Assembly (NCBI GenBank): GCA_031292515.1
Contig: JARLGZ010000069.1
Coordinates: forward strand, 103,703-167,702
Length of the DNA: 64,000 nucleotides
Reading direction: 5' to 3'
Source: Puia sp.
Lineage (GTDB): Bacteria; Bacteroidota; Bacteroidia; Chitinophagales; Chitinophagaceae
Shown: positions 42,937 through 53,156 of the stretch, one piece after another
Layout of the letters: each line of letters starts with the position of its first letter
Numbering within the stretch: position 1 is the first letter of the stretch
The notes under the pieces: generated by a model
Told to the model about the DNA's origin: nothing
What the model saw: only the letters and a program-made list of their open reading frames with translations
The model's database searches: none
Program-made: the position numbers and the translations under genes

Positions 42937-44136
42937 ATGAAAATTTACTTTTTTGTTTTGTGCCTTGCAGGTACTATGACTCAGAAAGTTATTGCTCAGA
43001 GTAACATTTATGCTTCTAATCACATGCAAAACAAAAAGGAAAAGTATATCAATGATTTTCCCGACTTCGATCATGGTTTACTGCTTGAGACGACCTCTGA
43101 TACGACAGCGAACGTGAGTTTTGGCGATTTCGATGGCGATGGTCATCTTGACATTCTGCTGGTGAAGGGAAGACATTGGCCAATTATTGACCGGATTCTG
43201 CTTGGTGACGGGTCGGGCGGAATACGAAAGGCTTATAACCTCGGGAGGGTATCTGACCGCTCATATACCGGTGGGGTAGCTGATTTCAATGGGGACGGTT
43301 TCCTTGATATTGCCATTAGCAATGATGCACCGGATCGGAAACTGGTTTATTTTAATGACGGGAAAGGCAATTTTACTGTCGGGTCCGAATTCGGGCTTCC
43401 TGAATGGCCGACACGGAATCTATCGGTGGCCGATATTAACGGCGATGGATTACCTGATCTCATTTTGGCGAACAGGGGCGATTCAGGAAAAACATCCAAT
43501 TATATCTGTTTAAACGGCGGAAAAGGACAGTTTAGCGCGAATTGCATCGCATTTGCCCCCTACCCCGCCACAACAATATACCCGGTGGATATCAATGAAG
43601 ATGGCTTTATCGACCTTGTTGTGCCGCATCGTGACGGGGGGCAGAGCTATGTATATCTGGGCGGTTCAGATATGGCTTATTCAGATACCCGTCGCATTCC
43701 ATTCGGGCCTTCCAACGCTACGATTCGCGTGGCGGCAGCAGCAGATTTTGACGGAGACGGCATACCTGACATTGTGACTATAGACGAATTCAAGGGAGTA
43801 AATCTCTATTTTGGACAAAAGGATCACACTTTTTCCACAGGCATTTTCCTGGCTGATTCCAAGATAGTCCCTTATGCACTGACAGTAGCCGATCTTAATA
43901 ACGACAAAAAAATGGATATTATAGTGGGCCACATAGAAGCGCCGTCGACAGTATTTTTCAATGACGGTACGGGTCGGAACTTTAAACCAGTCTCATTTGG
44001 TGATTCAAAGGGTACTGTATATGGTTTTGCAGTGGGTGATTTCAATGAAGACGGGATCCCTGACATCGCTGCTGCCCGCTCAGAAGCTACAAATGTTTTG
44101 TATTTTGGTAATATCAAATCAAAAAATCGCAAATAA
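42937..44136 (+). CDS. secreted FG-GAP/VCBS repeat protein
   Basis: 399 residues with a signal peptide ending KVIAQ. Seven calcium-loop repeats of the form D-x-[DN]-x-D-G-x2-D are visible: DFDGDGHLD, DFNGDGFLD, DINGDGLPD, DINEDGFID, DFDGDGIPD, DLNNDKKMD and DFNEDGIPD. They are spaced about 50 residues apart, as expected for a complete seven-bladed beta-propeller like integrin alpha-chain heads. There is no sorting domain at the C-terminus and no enzyme domain, so it is probably a surface or periplasmic binding protein. Convergent with the ROK gene. Confidence 0.85.
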   Translation: MKIYFFVLCLAGTMTQKVIAQSNIYASNHMQNKKEKYINDFPDFDHGLLLETTSDTTANVSFGDFDGDGHLDILLVKGRHWPIIDRILLGDGSGGIRKAYNLGRVSDRSYTGGVADFNGDGFLDIAISNDAPDRKLVYFNDGKGNFTVGSEFGLPEWPTRNLSVADINGDGLPDLILANRGDSGKTSNYICLNGGKGQFSANCIAFAPYPATTIYPVDINEDGFIDLVVPHRDGGQSYVYLGGSDMAYSDTRRIPFGPSNATIRVAAAADFDGDGIPDIVTIDEFKGVNLYFGQKDHTFSTGIFLADSKIVPYALTVADLNNDKKMDIIVGHIEAPSTVFFNDGTGRNFKPVSFGDSKGTVYGFAVGDFNEDGIPDIAAARSEATNVLYFGNIKSKNRK

Positions 44137-44185
44137 AAGGAGGATGCCACCCTCACAGGCAATACCTGAAGAATGGCCTCATACC

Positions 44186-44227
44186 CTATTATTGTGCATC
44201 AACCCATGCTCTATTATTGTGCATCAA
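44186..44227 (+). repeat. 17-bp direct repeat at the end of the ROK gene
   Basis: CTATTATTGTGCATCAA occurs at 44186-44202 and 44211-44227. The second copy contains the last codons and stop of the ROK gene; the first is a duplicate just outside it, as left by replication slippage. Confidence 0.6.
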
Positions 44228-45059
44228 AATAAAGAGCGGCGGCGCCGAGTATGCCGCTGTTCTTCAGGCCGGACACCTCGACGCGGATTCGTTCGGCCGA
44301 CTTGACGTAGGCGAATGTCCTTATCTCCTTCCACATCGTTTCGCTGAACCAATCATAAGCCTGGCTGACCGAACCGCCGAGGACGATGAGTTGCGGGTCG
44401 TAGGTGTACATCACCGCTTTGATGGCCTGCCCGACGTGCGTACCCAGTTCGCCGTAGAGTCCGAGCGCGCGTGAATCGCCTTTTTGGGCATCGGCAAAGA
44501 CCTCGGTGCCGTCGAGACCATACACATTCCTGAAAAAAGATCCGCTGCAATAGTATTCCAGGATATTGTCCCTATAGGGCAGCAAACCAAATTCTCCGGC
44601 GCCGCAGTTATAGCCTGCAAATAATTTATGATTGATGATGACACCTCCGCCCAGGCCGGTGCCGAGGGTCAACCCGATCATAGACCCCACGTCCTTACCC
44701 TTGCCGAAATAATACTCGCCGAGCGCAAAGCAATTGGCATCGTTGTTCACAAAAACCGGTCTTCTATACCTGTTCTCGAGTATCCGTTTTAGCGGAACTT
44801 CAACCCATGACGGGACATACTGTACATCATAGACAATACCTTCGGCCACATCCACCACGCTGGGGACGCCGATGCCGATTCCGGCGATGCCATCGTCGAT
44901 GAGCGCGTCGATAACGTGGTAAATATCGCCCAGCACGTCTTCTACGCTGCCATCGCTGTGGATGCGTACCGAAATGATATCGGACAGATTGTTCCCGTTT
45001 ACCACCGCACCGCGGATGTTGGTAGCACCGAGGTCGATGCCAATAACCTTTGTAACCAT
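44214..45059 (-). CDS. ROK-family sugar kinase
   Basis: 281 residues. Phosphate-1 loop IGIDLGATNIRGA at the start, catalytic Asp in NDANCFALGEYYFG, the phosphate-2 loop LTLGTGLGGGV, and adenosine region GGSVSQAYDW. The usual CxCGxxGCxE zinc site is reduced to NCGAGEFG, so zinc binding is doubtful. Glucokinase-like activity on a hexose or amino sugar is likely. The gene is followed upstream, 21 nt away, by a polysaccharide deacetylase on the same strand, suggesting joint use of a glycan product. Confidence 0.85.
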   Translation of the reverse strand: MVTKVIGIDLGATNIRGAVVNGNNLSDIISVRIHSDGSVEDVLGDIYHVIDALIDDGIAGIGIGVPSVVDVAEGIVYDVQYVPSWVEVPLKRILENRYRRPVFVNNDANCFALGEYYFGKGKDVGSMIGLTLGTGLGGGVIINHKLFAGYNCGAGEFGLLPYRDNILEYYCSGSFFRNVYGLDGTEVFADAQKGDSRALGLYGELGTHVGQAIKAVMYTYDPQLIVLGGSVSQAYDWFSETMWKEIRTFAYVKSAERIRVEVSGLKNSGILGAAALYFDAQ

Positions 45060-45080
45060 TATATTGTTTTTTTGTTTTTT

Positions 45081-46424
45081 TTACGGCCGGAGGAAGGCGG
45101 TTTTACCATTTGGTTTTAGCTGGTAAAGCACATATCTGCCCTTTTCATCGCGCTGAAGATCGGGTTCTATCGTGGTGGCGCCCTGCGTTACGCTGACTTT
45201 GTTCCAACTGGAGGGAATATAGGTCTTGAGCGTTAACGGCAGATCGTACATCACCGGATCGAGCGGATGAGTGAGATATATGCCGATGGCGCCGGTTTTC
45301 TCTTCCACCCGCAAGTCGGCATGCTCGCGTTCACGCATATATTTGGTGACATCGCCAAAAGTGGCTATCCAAAGTTGATTTTCCCGTCCCTTGATATAGT
45401 TAAAATATTCTCCGAGTTTCGGGATGGATGTCCATTCCCAGCCCAGGCTGTCGATGCCGTGGAAGACCAGCACCAGCCACAGATCCTTGCCGGCGCAGGT
45501 AGAATCGACCCAGGATTTCATCAGATCGAGCGGCGTGTTGTGGAGCGGCCCGCGCTGCCATTGAATGTAGTCCTTGTCTGTGGGGTGAGGCTGCTGACGG
45601 CCGGCCCGGTCTATTTCCTTTAAAAAGGATTCGGGCATCCGGTTGCGTAAAGCCGGATAGATCTTATAGGCGATCTGCATTACACGGTCGTCTTCATAGC
45701 CGTAAGGCACTTCGGCCGAGAAGGTGTACCTGTCACCCAACTGTGCCCTGATCTCTTCCCTGCTTTTTTCCAGTTCATAGCGTATATTGGCTTCGTCCAT
45801 GCCCGGCATGGTGGCATGGGTCACGGAATGGCTGGCGATCTCATAGCCTTCAGCGACATCCTTTCTGAAGTCGTCCCAGCTGGAGCCAATGGCTTCCTTG
45901 TATTCGGGACAGGGTTCGTATCCCTGCGGAAAATCTCCATGACGCACTTTGGCATAGAGGCCGTCCATCAAATGAAAAGCCTCCTGCTTTTTGCCCGAAG
46001 AATACAAGCTCCCTGAACGGGTATGATAGGAAATAGTCCCCTGGTAACCGAGATAGCCTGCAGCCGAGCATCGCTCCAGGAAATTGTGTTCATCGGTAGG
46101 AATAGTAGCCGATTCCGTTATGATCTCCTGCACCGGGCGGCCTACGAATTTACCCTGATACCGGGAACCCTTGATGGGTCCGGTGATCACGAAGAAAGTG
46201 GCGGGCAGCTTCAGCCTTTCCATGAGCGGAAGGGCGCGGGTGAACTGGTGGCGGGAGGCGTCGTCATACGTGATGGATATGGCACCGTTCTTTCCATATT
46301 GCCATTCGGTGATAGAGGTAGGCGCGGTTTGAGCCTTACAAAGCGTAAGGGATAAACTTAGCACGAGAGCAGATGACAGCCATCCCCGTTGTCCTGGTCG
46401 AGTCAGAATCGGATTCATAATCAA
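45081..46424 (-). CDS. polysaccharide deacetylase (NodB/CE4) domain protein
   Basis: 447 residues with a signal peptide (ending LCKAQ). The CE4 motifs are visible: motif 1 TYDDA (two Asp, about residue 54), motif 2 HSVTH, and a long insertion region between them containing GYLGYQGTISYHTR. The C-terminal 100 residues form a separate beta domain with a hydrophobic edge. It should remove acetyl groups from a periplasmic or extracellular polysaccharide. It is probably in one transcript with the ROK kinase downstream. Confidence 0.82.
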   Translation of the reverse strand: MIMNPILTRPGQRGWLSSALVLSLSLTLCKAQTAPTSITEWQYGKNGAISITYDDASRHQFTRALPLMERLKLPATFFVITGPIKGSRYQGKFVGRPVQEIITESATIPTDEHNFLERCSAAGYLGYQGTISYHTRSGSLYSSGKKQEAFHLMDGLYAKVRHGDFPQGYEPCPEYKEAIGSSWDDFRKDVAEGYEIASHSVTHATMPGMDEANIRYELEKSREEIRAQLGDRYTFSAEVPYGYEDDRVMQIAYKIYPALRNRMPESFLKEIDRAGRQQPHPTDKDYIQWQRGPLHNTPLDLMKSWVDSTCAGKDLWLVLVFHGIDSLGWEWTSIPKLGEYFNYIKGRENQLWIATFGDVTKYMREREHADLRVEEKTGAIGIYLTHPLDPVMYDLPLTLKTYIPSSWNKVSVTQGATTIEPDLQRDEKGRYVLYQLKPNGKTAFLRP

Positions 46425-46520
46425 ATATAAATTATTAAATCATAGCTACGTTCGATCCTGAAAGATCTGCTTCCGGAGAGACCGGGGGTGTGGGCTGCAA
46501 AGATGACACCGGAAAATGCG

Positions 46521-49500
46521 CTATCTGTCCGCCATAAATTTTACTGCTGCCTTTTTATATTTCAGGTAAGAAACACCTGCAATGACTGCAACGATGCAGA
46601 TCGTAATGTATACCCATCCCGGCACCGGCACGCGATCCCCTTTTGCATAGGAATGCAAACCCGATAAGTAATAGTTCACGCCGAAATAAGTCATGATCAC
46701 GCTCGAAAAAGCCAGCGTCGAAAGCAGGTTAAAAATATATTTCCCTCTCATCCTGGGTATCAGTCGGATGTGGAGGACAAAAGCATAGATAATCACCGAG
46801 ATAAAGGCCCAGGTCTCCTTCGGATCCCAGCCCCAGTAACGGCCCCAGCTTTCATTGGCCCAGATGCCGCCGAGAAAAGTGCCGACCGTCAGCAGAAACA
46901 AACCAACGGTCAGGGACATTTCATTGACGATTGTCAGTTCTTTCACCGACTCGTTAATCCGTGCCGCTGTTTTCCCGCCGTTCACGATAAATAGAATCAG
47001 CACGACCATACCCATGATGGCACTCAGGCCAAAAAAGCCATAACTCGCGGTAATAATAGATACATGGATCATCAGCCAGTAAGACTTCAATACCGGCACC
47101 AATGGCGTGATTTGCGGATTCATCTGTGAACCGCCAAGCGCAAAGCCCATCAGGATCACGGCAATCAGGCAACCCGCGGCGGGTATAAACGTATTCCTGT
47201 TACGATACAGAAGAAATCCCGACAATACCCCGATCCAGCTAATGAATAAGACGGCTTCATATCCGCTGCTCCAGGGCTCATGACCTGAGATATACCAGCG
47301 CAATGCCAGGCCGGATCCATGCAGCACCACACAAAGAACGATTAGGCCGAGCACAGCCGTCTCGATGGCCCGGATCGCCTTAGAGGTTTTTAATAGCTGG
47401 AAGAAGGCCAGCACCAGCAGCACCGTACCCAGTATACAATAGGCTATCATCAGCTTAAAAAACAGGTTCAATTTATTATACAGGATCTCTGAATTGATTT
47501 TGGCTGAAGAAGGCAGGATGGCTTTCCCCCAGACCTGCTGATAGCCCGCGATGGCTGCCAGGCCAGAGTCCGCCTTGCTCCAATCCCCGCTGATGCCGGC
47601 GCCCTGGACCTGCGCAAAATAGCCGCCGATAAAATACTGCCCCACGCTATCCGTCTTGAAATCATTGGTCAGTCCCGAATCCCAGGTATTGGAGGGATCA
47701 TTCCGCACGGGTATAAACCGGAGGTACTGGCCGGTAATCAGCCCCTGGATGACCTGCAATTTGTCATTCAGTTCGATCACTTCCTTGTCGTAATTGTTCT
47801 GATCCGCCGGTCGTTTGGCAAATGCCTGCTGATATTGTCTCTCCAGGATGAAATGTGTCTGCTGGTCGCTCTCATCGATCCTCAGCAGATTCATCAAAGT
47901 CGTATATCCGTTCTGATCCGCGCGGGTCTCCTTTTTCAATTCAGCCCCCCCGTTGACACCCACTTTTATAAACGGCACCTGCGCCCAGGCTATCGGATTG
48001 GAGGAAATCGCCAACAGGAACTGGTTCGCATCCAGGTTGTAAAAATTGTCATGACGATAGAGTTTCCGGATAATTTCCAGAGCCAGCGTGTTGACGGGTT
48101 CTATCCGGCCATCGATGCCCTGCACCAGCAGCGAACCAAACTTCTCCGCATGGGCTTTGTCGATCATCACCGTCGAAGCAAATTGTTTCGGATCTTCCAC
48201 CGTATCGGAGAGGGTACGGTGCCGAGATACATTTCCGGACGCGGCGGCTGCCGGGTCCCGGTTTCCGGGCTCAACCTTCAGTTGGTCATTGTCCGTCTTT
48301 CCCCCGTGCATATCGATTTTTTGACCAAAACCGGCCAGCGAGAAAACCAGCAGGCCCGCGAGAAGCGCTTTTTTCTTGTTTCCGGAAAGGTCTTTAAGGG
48401 CCTGGTTGAGTTTTGAAAATCTGGTCCCACGCCAGAAAAGTGTCACCAGCAAACCGGTGAATAAAAGTGTATAGCCCAGATAGGTGATATTTGTTCCCCA
48501 GAAATCATGATTCACCGACAGAATGGTGCCTTTTTCGTCAGGATCATAACTGGACTGAAAAAAACGATATCCTTTATAGTTTAGGACATGATTCATATAT
48601 ATGCGGAATGGGGTCTCGCCATTTCTTTCAACGATAGAGACCTCTGAAGCGTAGGAAGAGGGGCTATTGCTGCCGGGGTAACGGTCCATCTGAAAATCCC
48701 GCAGTTTAATGGCAAAAGGAGTGGTATAAACTTTTGAGCCATAGCCGATGGAAATCGCCAGATCGTTGATCAGAGTGTGGGCCTCGTAGCCAGTTATCCC
48801 CCTTTGGCCATAAAAGATAACCGTGTCCCGTTGTTTATCAGATTCCAATTCAAGAGAGATGAGGTCCGGATCGGCCTGGTTTTTCATTTTGTCGCCAGGG
48901 TAGGTTACGATCTGGCCAACCACCGGACCCGCAGGCACGACTATTCTGATCCCGCCAAATACATATAGGCTCCGCAAGTGGAATTCCTCCGTCTTGCCAT
49001 CCCCTGCCAACTGCCCCTGCTGCCGGGTAGCCATCGTCATGTAACTGCCCGCCACCGGAGAGGAGATCGACAGCCCGCTGCCGGAGGAGTCCCGGCTGAT
49101 ATTAATCGCCCCTTCCGCGGGTTTATCAAAACTGACCATCACGTCCCCGATCTGTTTGGCTTTGCCGGAAGGAATAAAGACATCCCTTCTACCCTCGCCG
49201 GAAGTGGTAACGAGGTGAAGGACAGGGACACCGCCTGGAGAAGGGACGAGGGAGTCCTGCGCCATCGGCACAAAATCCAGCACCCGCATGTCTACCTGCT
49301 TATTCCTGAAAGTATAGGCGGCATGGAAATTCGACTTGAAAGGATGCAAAAAACGGGGAACGTCCTTTGGAACCATCATCAACGGAATATCATCATAGCT
49401 GCGGCTCTCCTTATCACTTGCTATCCGGACCTTAAAAAAAGTCCTTTCCGAGATGATCTGGTTGCTTTCCTCTCCCTCACGGATAGCCATATTGCCCTCA

Positions 49501-49814
49501 AAACTGATATATCGGGTGATCGCCCCGCCGATAAATATTAAAATAAAAGCAATGTGAAAAACCAGCAAAGGCCATTTTTTACGCTGATAGAGTTGATACC
49601 TCCCAATATTCCCGGCAAAGTTGAGGATCAGAAGGACCATGACGACTTCAAACCAGGTAGCATTATAGATCAGCGCCTTGGCGACGGGGGTACCATAGTC
49701 ATTCTCTACAAAGGTCGCGACCGCCATCGAAGCCGCATAAATCAGGAGCAGTACCGCCATCGTTCGCGTCGAAAACAGCATTTTTGTAAGGGTTCTCATC
49801 GTCGGGTTGGCCAT
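46521..49814 (-). CDS. fused cytochrome c biogenesis protein CcsBA (ResB-ResC)
   Basis: 1097 residues. The N-terminal half is ResB/CcsB-like: TMs at about 12-30, 45-65 and 78-98, a large periplasmic beta domain, and a fourth TM at about 455. The C-terminal third is CcsA/ResC with six or more TMs and the tryptophan-rich haem motif WANESWGRYWGWDPKETW. Between them is a periplasmic linker of about 250 residues. System II proteins of this type export haem and attach it to CxxCH apocytochromes. Fused CcsBA is normal in Bacteroidota. The gene stands alone. Confidence 0.92.
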   Translation of the reverse strand: MANPTMRTLTKMLFSTRTMAVLLLIYAASMAVATFVENDYGTPVAKALIYNATWFEVVMVLLILNFAGNIGRYQLYQRKKWPLLVFHIAFILIFIGGAITRYISFEGNMAIREGEESNQIISERTFFKVRIASDKESRSYDDIPLMMVPKDVPRFLHPFKSNFHAAYTFRNKQVDMRVLDFVPMAQDSLVPSPGGVPVLHLVTTSGEGRRDVFIPSGKAKQIGDVMVSFDKPAEGAINISRDSSGSGLSISSPVAGSYMTMATRQQGQLAGDGKTEEFHLRSLYVFGGIRIVVPAGPVVGQIVTYPGDKMKNQADPDLISLELESDKQRDTVIFYGQRGITGYEAHTLINDLAISIGYGSKVYTTPFAIKLRDFQMDRYPGSNSPSSYASEVSIVERNGETPFRIYMNHVLNYKGYRFFQSSYDPDEKGTILSVNHDFWGTNITYLGYTLLFTGLLVTLFWRGTRFSKLNQALKDLSGNKKKALLAGLLVFSLAGFGQKIDMHGGKTDNDQLKVEPGNRDPAAAASGNVSRHRTLSDTVEDPKQFASTVMIDKAHAEKFGSLLVQGIDGRIEPVNTLALEIIRKLYRHDNFYNLDANQFLLAISSNPIAWAQVPFIKVGVNGGAELKKETRADQNGYTTLMNLLRIDESDQQTHFILERQYQQAFAKRPADQNNYDKEVIELNDKLQVIQGLITGQYLRFIPVRNDPSNTWDSGLTNDFKTDSVGQYFIGGYFAQVQGAGISGDWSKADSGLAAIAGYQQVWGKAILPSSAKINSEILYNKLNLFFKLMIAYCILGTVLLVLAFFQLLKTSKAIRAIETAVLGLIVLCVVLHGSGLALRWYISGHEPWSSGYEAVLFISWIGVLSGFLLYRNRNTFIPAAGCLIAVILMGFALGGSQMNPQITPLVPVLKSYWLMIHVSIITASYGFFGLSAIMGMVVLILFIVNGGKTAARINESVKELTIVNEMSLTVGLFLLTVGTFLGGIWANESWGRYWGWDPKETWAFISVIIYAFVLHIRLIPRMRGKYIFNLLSTLAFSSVIMTYFGVNYYLSGLHSYAKGDRVPVPGWVYITICIVAVIAGVSYLKYKKAAVKFMADR

Positions 49815-49945
49815 TTTGGGTTAGTTGGCCGCGACACTTACAATTTTCTATATCGAATTGTTGGCCCTAACGTCAAAAATTTCCGGAAATTTCCAGTCGT
49901 GATTATTTCGTATCTGATTAAAGGCACTTGAAGCCGCAGGCCGTC

Positions 49946-50863
49946 TTACGATAGCGGCTCCGGTCTTGGCGCACTACTCGCGGGGCCCGTCCTCTCATCG
50001 GGCAATGGGATGAATTCCTTGTCATCGGACGGCGGCAATTTTATACGGCCCTGCTTCCAGTCTTCTTTGGCCTGTTCGATCCGTTCCTTACGGGACGAGA
50101 CAAAATTCCACCAGATGAACCGTTCGCCGAGCGGCTCCCCGCCCAACAACATCAGCGTCGTATCCTCCCCGGCTGTGATCAGCGGATCCGCCCCTTTTGT
50201 AAAAACCAGCATCTGTCCCGCGTGATAGGTGATGGAGGCTATTTCGACGCTCCCTTTTGCAATATAGAACCCCCGCTCCGAATGTTCTTTAGGCAACCCA
50301 AAAATGGCGCCTTTGCTTAGTATGACGTGCAGGTAAAACAGCGGTGAATTTGTCTTAACATCATTCGTCAAGCCGAACGCATTACCGGCAATCAGGCGCA
50401 TCCATATTCCCTTGTCGGTAAATACTGGGAGCCGGTCCGGCGTATAATTATAAAAAGAGGGAGCACGTTCTTCATCCCGGGCGGGAAGCGCGACCCAGGT
50501 CTGTATCATTTCGAGCTGGCCGCCCGCCAGGGCGGAAGGGTCTTCAAACCTCTCCGAATGAGCAATGCCGCTTCCTGCTGTCATCCAATTCACTTCACCC
50601 GGCCGGATGATCTGCTCGACGCCCAAGCTATCCCGATGGGTCACCTGTCCGCCAAAAAGATAACTTACGGTGGACAGACCAATGTGCGGATGCGGCAGGA
50701 CATCCAAAGAGGATGTTATTTCAGGCACATCGTTCACCGGTCCGGCATGGTCCATAAAGATGAACGGACCTACCATCCTGCGCAACCTGAAGGGCAGGAT
50801 GCGTTTGACTTTCATGGACTGACTGATAGCCGCATTCCGGGCTTCGATAACGATATCAAGCAT
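49946..50863 (-). CDS. pirin family protein
   Basis: About 305 residues from the ATG at 50863 (MLDIVIEARNAAIS is the usual start; the frame opens 45 nt upstream). Double-stranded beta-helix with the pirin metal ligands: PHPHIGL (two His), THRDSLG (His) and GSGIAHSE (His/Glu). Bacterial pirins bind Fe and some act as quercetinases or as redox-linked modulators of metabolic enzymes. The C-terminal cupin half has GGEPLGERFIWWNFVSS, the typical pirin_C signature. Its stop lies about 130 bp from the CcsBA start. Confidence 0.9.
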   Translation of the reverse strand: MLDIVIEARNAAISQSMKVKRILPFRLRRMVGPFIFMDHAGPVNDVPEITSSLDVLPHPHIGLSTVSYLFGGQVTHRDSLGVEQIIRPGEVNWMTAGSGIAHSERFEDPSALAGGQLEMIQTWVALPARDEERAPSFYNYTPDRLPVFTDKGIWMRLIAGNAFGLTNDVKTNSPLFYLHVILSKGAIFGLPKEHSERGFYIAKGSVEIASITYHAGQMLVFTKGADPLITAGEDTTLMLLGGEPLGERFIWWNFVSSRKERIEQAKEDWKQGRIKLPPSDDKEFIPLPDERTGPASSAPRPEPLS

Positions 50864-50930
50864 GGTATAAAGATAGGATATTTGACACTCCCGGAGCAGG
50901 TTGGACATAAACCGGGAGAACCACTTTTAT

Positions 50931-51641
50931 CTACATTCCATCGCTTTTGAACCGATATCTCAGCCATAGGACATCCTGCTCCAATTGCCTGTTTTCAATG
51001 AGCTCCAGGAGAGCAGACGGTCTTTGGGAGAGATATTCACCGACTTCAAAGGTCGTCGGCGTCTTCGGCGTACCATCGGCGATAGGTACAATCAACAAGC
51101 TCAACTCATCAATAAGCCCTTCGTTGAGCAGTGAGCCATTTATATTACCCCCGCCTTCCAGCATAATAGTCCTAATCGGGAATAATCTGGCCAGCTGCTC
51201 CAATGCGGATCTGAAATTCAGCTCCATTGTTCCCGCAAAAATATAAGATATGCCCTTTCTTTGCAAATAGTACAAATACTCATCACTGACCTCTTCGGTA
51301 AGTATCTCGATAATATGATTGCCGCCGGCCTCATTCTTCTCCCAGCCCAGTTTGCCATGAGCATCCACGGCTATGGCAAATGAGACGGCCTCCTTGTCTC
51401 CAATAAACGGTGTTCTCGCGATGGGTTTGTCGGGCTTTACAAGATCAGGTTTTGCCCCATTAGAAAAATCCTTTTCCATGGTTACCCTTCCGCACATCCA
51501 TGCCTGGCTTCCAAATGTTTCATGACATTCTTCGTAAAGGCCCGAAAATTTTTTAACCAATTCCTGACTCCCCCAGTTCTTTGACAAAATCCTGCCATCC
51601 ACGGAAGACATCATATGACAAATCACAAACGGCTTTTTCAT
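50931..51641 (-). CDS. RibD C-terminal domain / dihydrofolate reductase-like protein
   Basis: 236 residues. Starts KPFVICHMMSSVDGRI, the classic opening of RibD_C proteins, and contains MLEGGGNINGSLLNEGLIDE, the NADPH-binding loop and following helix. It is a stand-alone reductase without the deaminase half, so it is either a 5-amino-6-(ribosylamino)uracil reductase or, more likely, a general NADPH-dependent reductase. Located 23 nt upstream of the window segment leading to pirin on the same strand; the two may be co-transcribed. Confidence 0.85.
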   Translation of the reverse strand: MKKPFVICHMMSSVDGRILSKNWGSQELVKKFSGLYEECHETFGSQAWMCGRVTMEKDFSNGAKPDLVKPDKPIARTPFIGDKEAVSFAIAVDAHGKLGWEKNEAGGNHIIEILTEEVSDEYLYYLQRKGISYIFAGTMELNFRSALEQLARLFPIRTIMLEGGGNINGSLLNEGLIDELSLLIVPIADGTPKTPTTFEVGEYLSQRPSALLELIENRQLEQDVLWLRYRFKSDGM

Positions 51642-51780
51642 AATTTTCCTTATTTGTTTAAAATCGATAAGAAGCAGTCTTCATTGACATCAAAGTTAAC
51701 ACCAGCGCTCTACAAAACCCGTGGCTCCGGACACGTCCGAAAAGAACGGGTGAAAATCCATATCTTCAGTCTCTATTTCT

Positions 51781-53046
51781 ATGTGCCCGATCTATAAATC
51801 TTTTTTTCGTCATGCAGCCTTGCCGATCTTCCTCGCACTCCTCTGGTGTCAGCGGATACAGGGCCAGAATCTCGTGCCGAACCCTTCCTTCGAGGATGTC
51901 AATATCTGCGAGGAGTTCAATCAGCCCTGCAGTCCCTCCGCCTGGTTCTTTTTGAGCCGGAAGCTGACAACCGGCTATTTCCCGTTGTACACGTCTGCCA
52001 CAGGCAGCAGGCACCTCCAGCTAGTTGCCGTCAGCCGGGAAACCGTAAACCGGCAATATTGGGAGACCATGCTTTTATGTCCGCTGCAGGCTGGAGAGCG
52101 ATATGCGATCAGCCTGAAGATCGCCAGCCCGGAAAATAAAACGGCACTTAGCACCCATTGTCCCAATCTGCGGGATATAGGTCTGTGGTTTACTACCCAT
52201 TTCGTTTTTGTACAGGGGGATTCCCTTTTACAGCCACGAAGTTACTTTTCCTTAACGGGTGCAACCACGAAGGACCTGAAAAACGGCTGGTTTGAGATCA
52301 AAAAAGAATTCGTCGCCACCGCCAATTCCACCACGCTGATAGTAGGTAATTTTGTCCGGATCGACAACAACGATATCATGGCGCAAAGGGGTTGGCTAAA
52401 ACCAACGATCGATATCCTCGTGGACGACCTATCCATCGTTCCCGAAAAGGGGTCGGTTTGTACGAATTATCAGAAGATAAAAGACTCGCTCTATTCAATA
52501 ACCAGGCGACACTCCGACGGCGGACCCGGGGACCCCGATGCCGGCATCCCCGATACCCTGCAAGACACCGGCGGGAAAGACATTCCGTTCCCGGCACAAG
52601 CCCCCGAGCACCCGATCGACAGTGTCCGGCACCCAAGGTACAACCCCATCGACGATCCCCTGTTCGGGCCCGAGCCCCGGCGGAAGATCGATGCGCCAGT
52701 ATCATCTCCTGCTTCGCCGGCAACCGATACGATCGTCATCCACAATATCCAGTTTGATTTCGACAAATACCTGGTACAAAACCCCGACACCTTACAACGA
52801 TACCGGAGCCTCCTGACGAGGCCGGGCGTAAAGAAAATACAAGTAGTGGGTTTTACGGATGATACCGGCCCAGCAGCCTACAACCTGGACCTCTCCAAAA
52901 AAAGAGCATTTGAAATCGCCCGCCTGCTGTCGTCGGAATTTGACATATCTCCCGCTCTCATAGTGGCGGAAGGCAGGGGAATATCGAGGGACTACCCTAC
53001 CAAAGATTTAAACAGGAGAGTTGAAATTTATATTTTTCACGAATAG
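51781..53046 (+). CDS. OmpA-family outer-membrane protein
   Basis: 421 residues. Signal peptide ends about RIQGQ. The N-terminal 200 residues (NLVPNPSFED, AWFFLSRKL) form a beta-rich domain like the carbohydrate-binding-like heads seen in Bacteroidota surface proteins. A Pro/Asp-rich linker (about 245-310) leads to the OmpA C-terminal domain with FDFDKYLVQ, VVGFTDDTGPAAYN and LNRRVEIYIF, which binds peptidoglycan. It anchors the outer membrane to the wall or displays the N-terminal domain. Monocistronic. Confidence 0.85.
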   Translation: MCPIYKSFFRHAALPIFLALLWCQRIQGQNLVPNPSFEDVNICEEFNQPCSPSAWFFLSRKLTTGYFPLYTSATGSRHLQLVAVSRETVNRQYWETMLLCPLQAGERYAISLKIASPENKTALSTHCPNLRDIGLWFTTHFVFVQGDSLLQPRSYFSLTGATTKDLKNGWFEIKKEFVATANSTTLIVGNFVRIDNNDIMAQRGWLKPTIDILVDDLSIVPEKGSVCTNYQKIKDSLYSITRRHSDGGPGDPDAGIPDTLQDTGGKDIPFPAQAPEHPIDSVRHPRYNPIDDPLFGPEPRRKIDAPVSSPASPATDTIVIHNIQFDFDKYLVQNPDTLQRYRSLLTRPGVKKIQVVGFTDDTGPAAYNLDLSKKRAFEIARLLSSEFDISPALIVAEGRGISRDYPTKDLNRRVEIYIFHE

Positions 53047-53156
53047 GCCGACAAAGCTATCTGCTGCATCAGGCAAATTTTGAGTTTTTTAAGGCTTGAA
53101 GCATTCCCTGTCCTACCTTATCATCTCGAAAAAAAAGACTAATCCCCAGGGTGTGA

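Noticed and set aside
47835..48416. 193-codon plus-strand frame inside the ccsBA gene
   Set aside because: Antisense shadow of a clear, full-length CcsBA protein; basic and His-rich composition without motifs.
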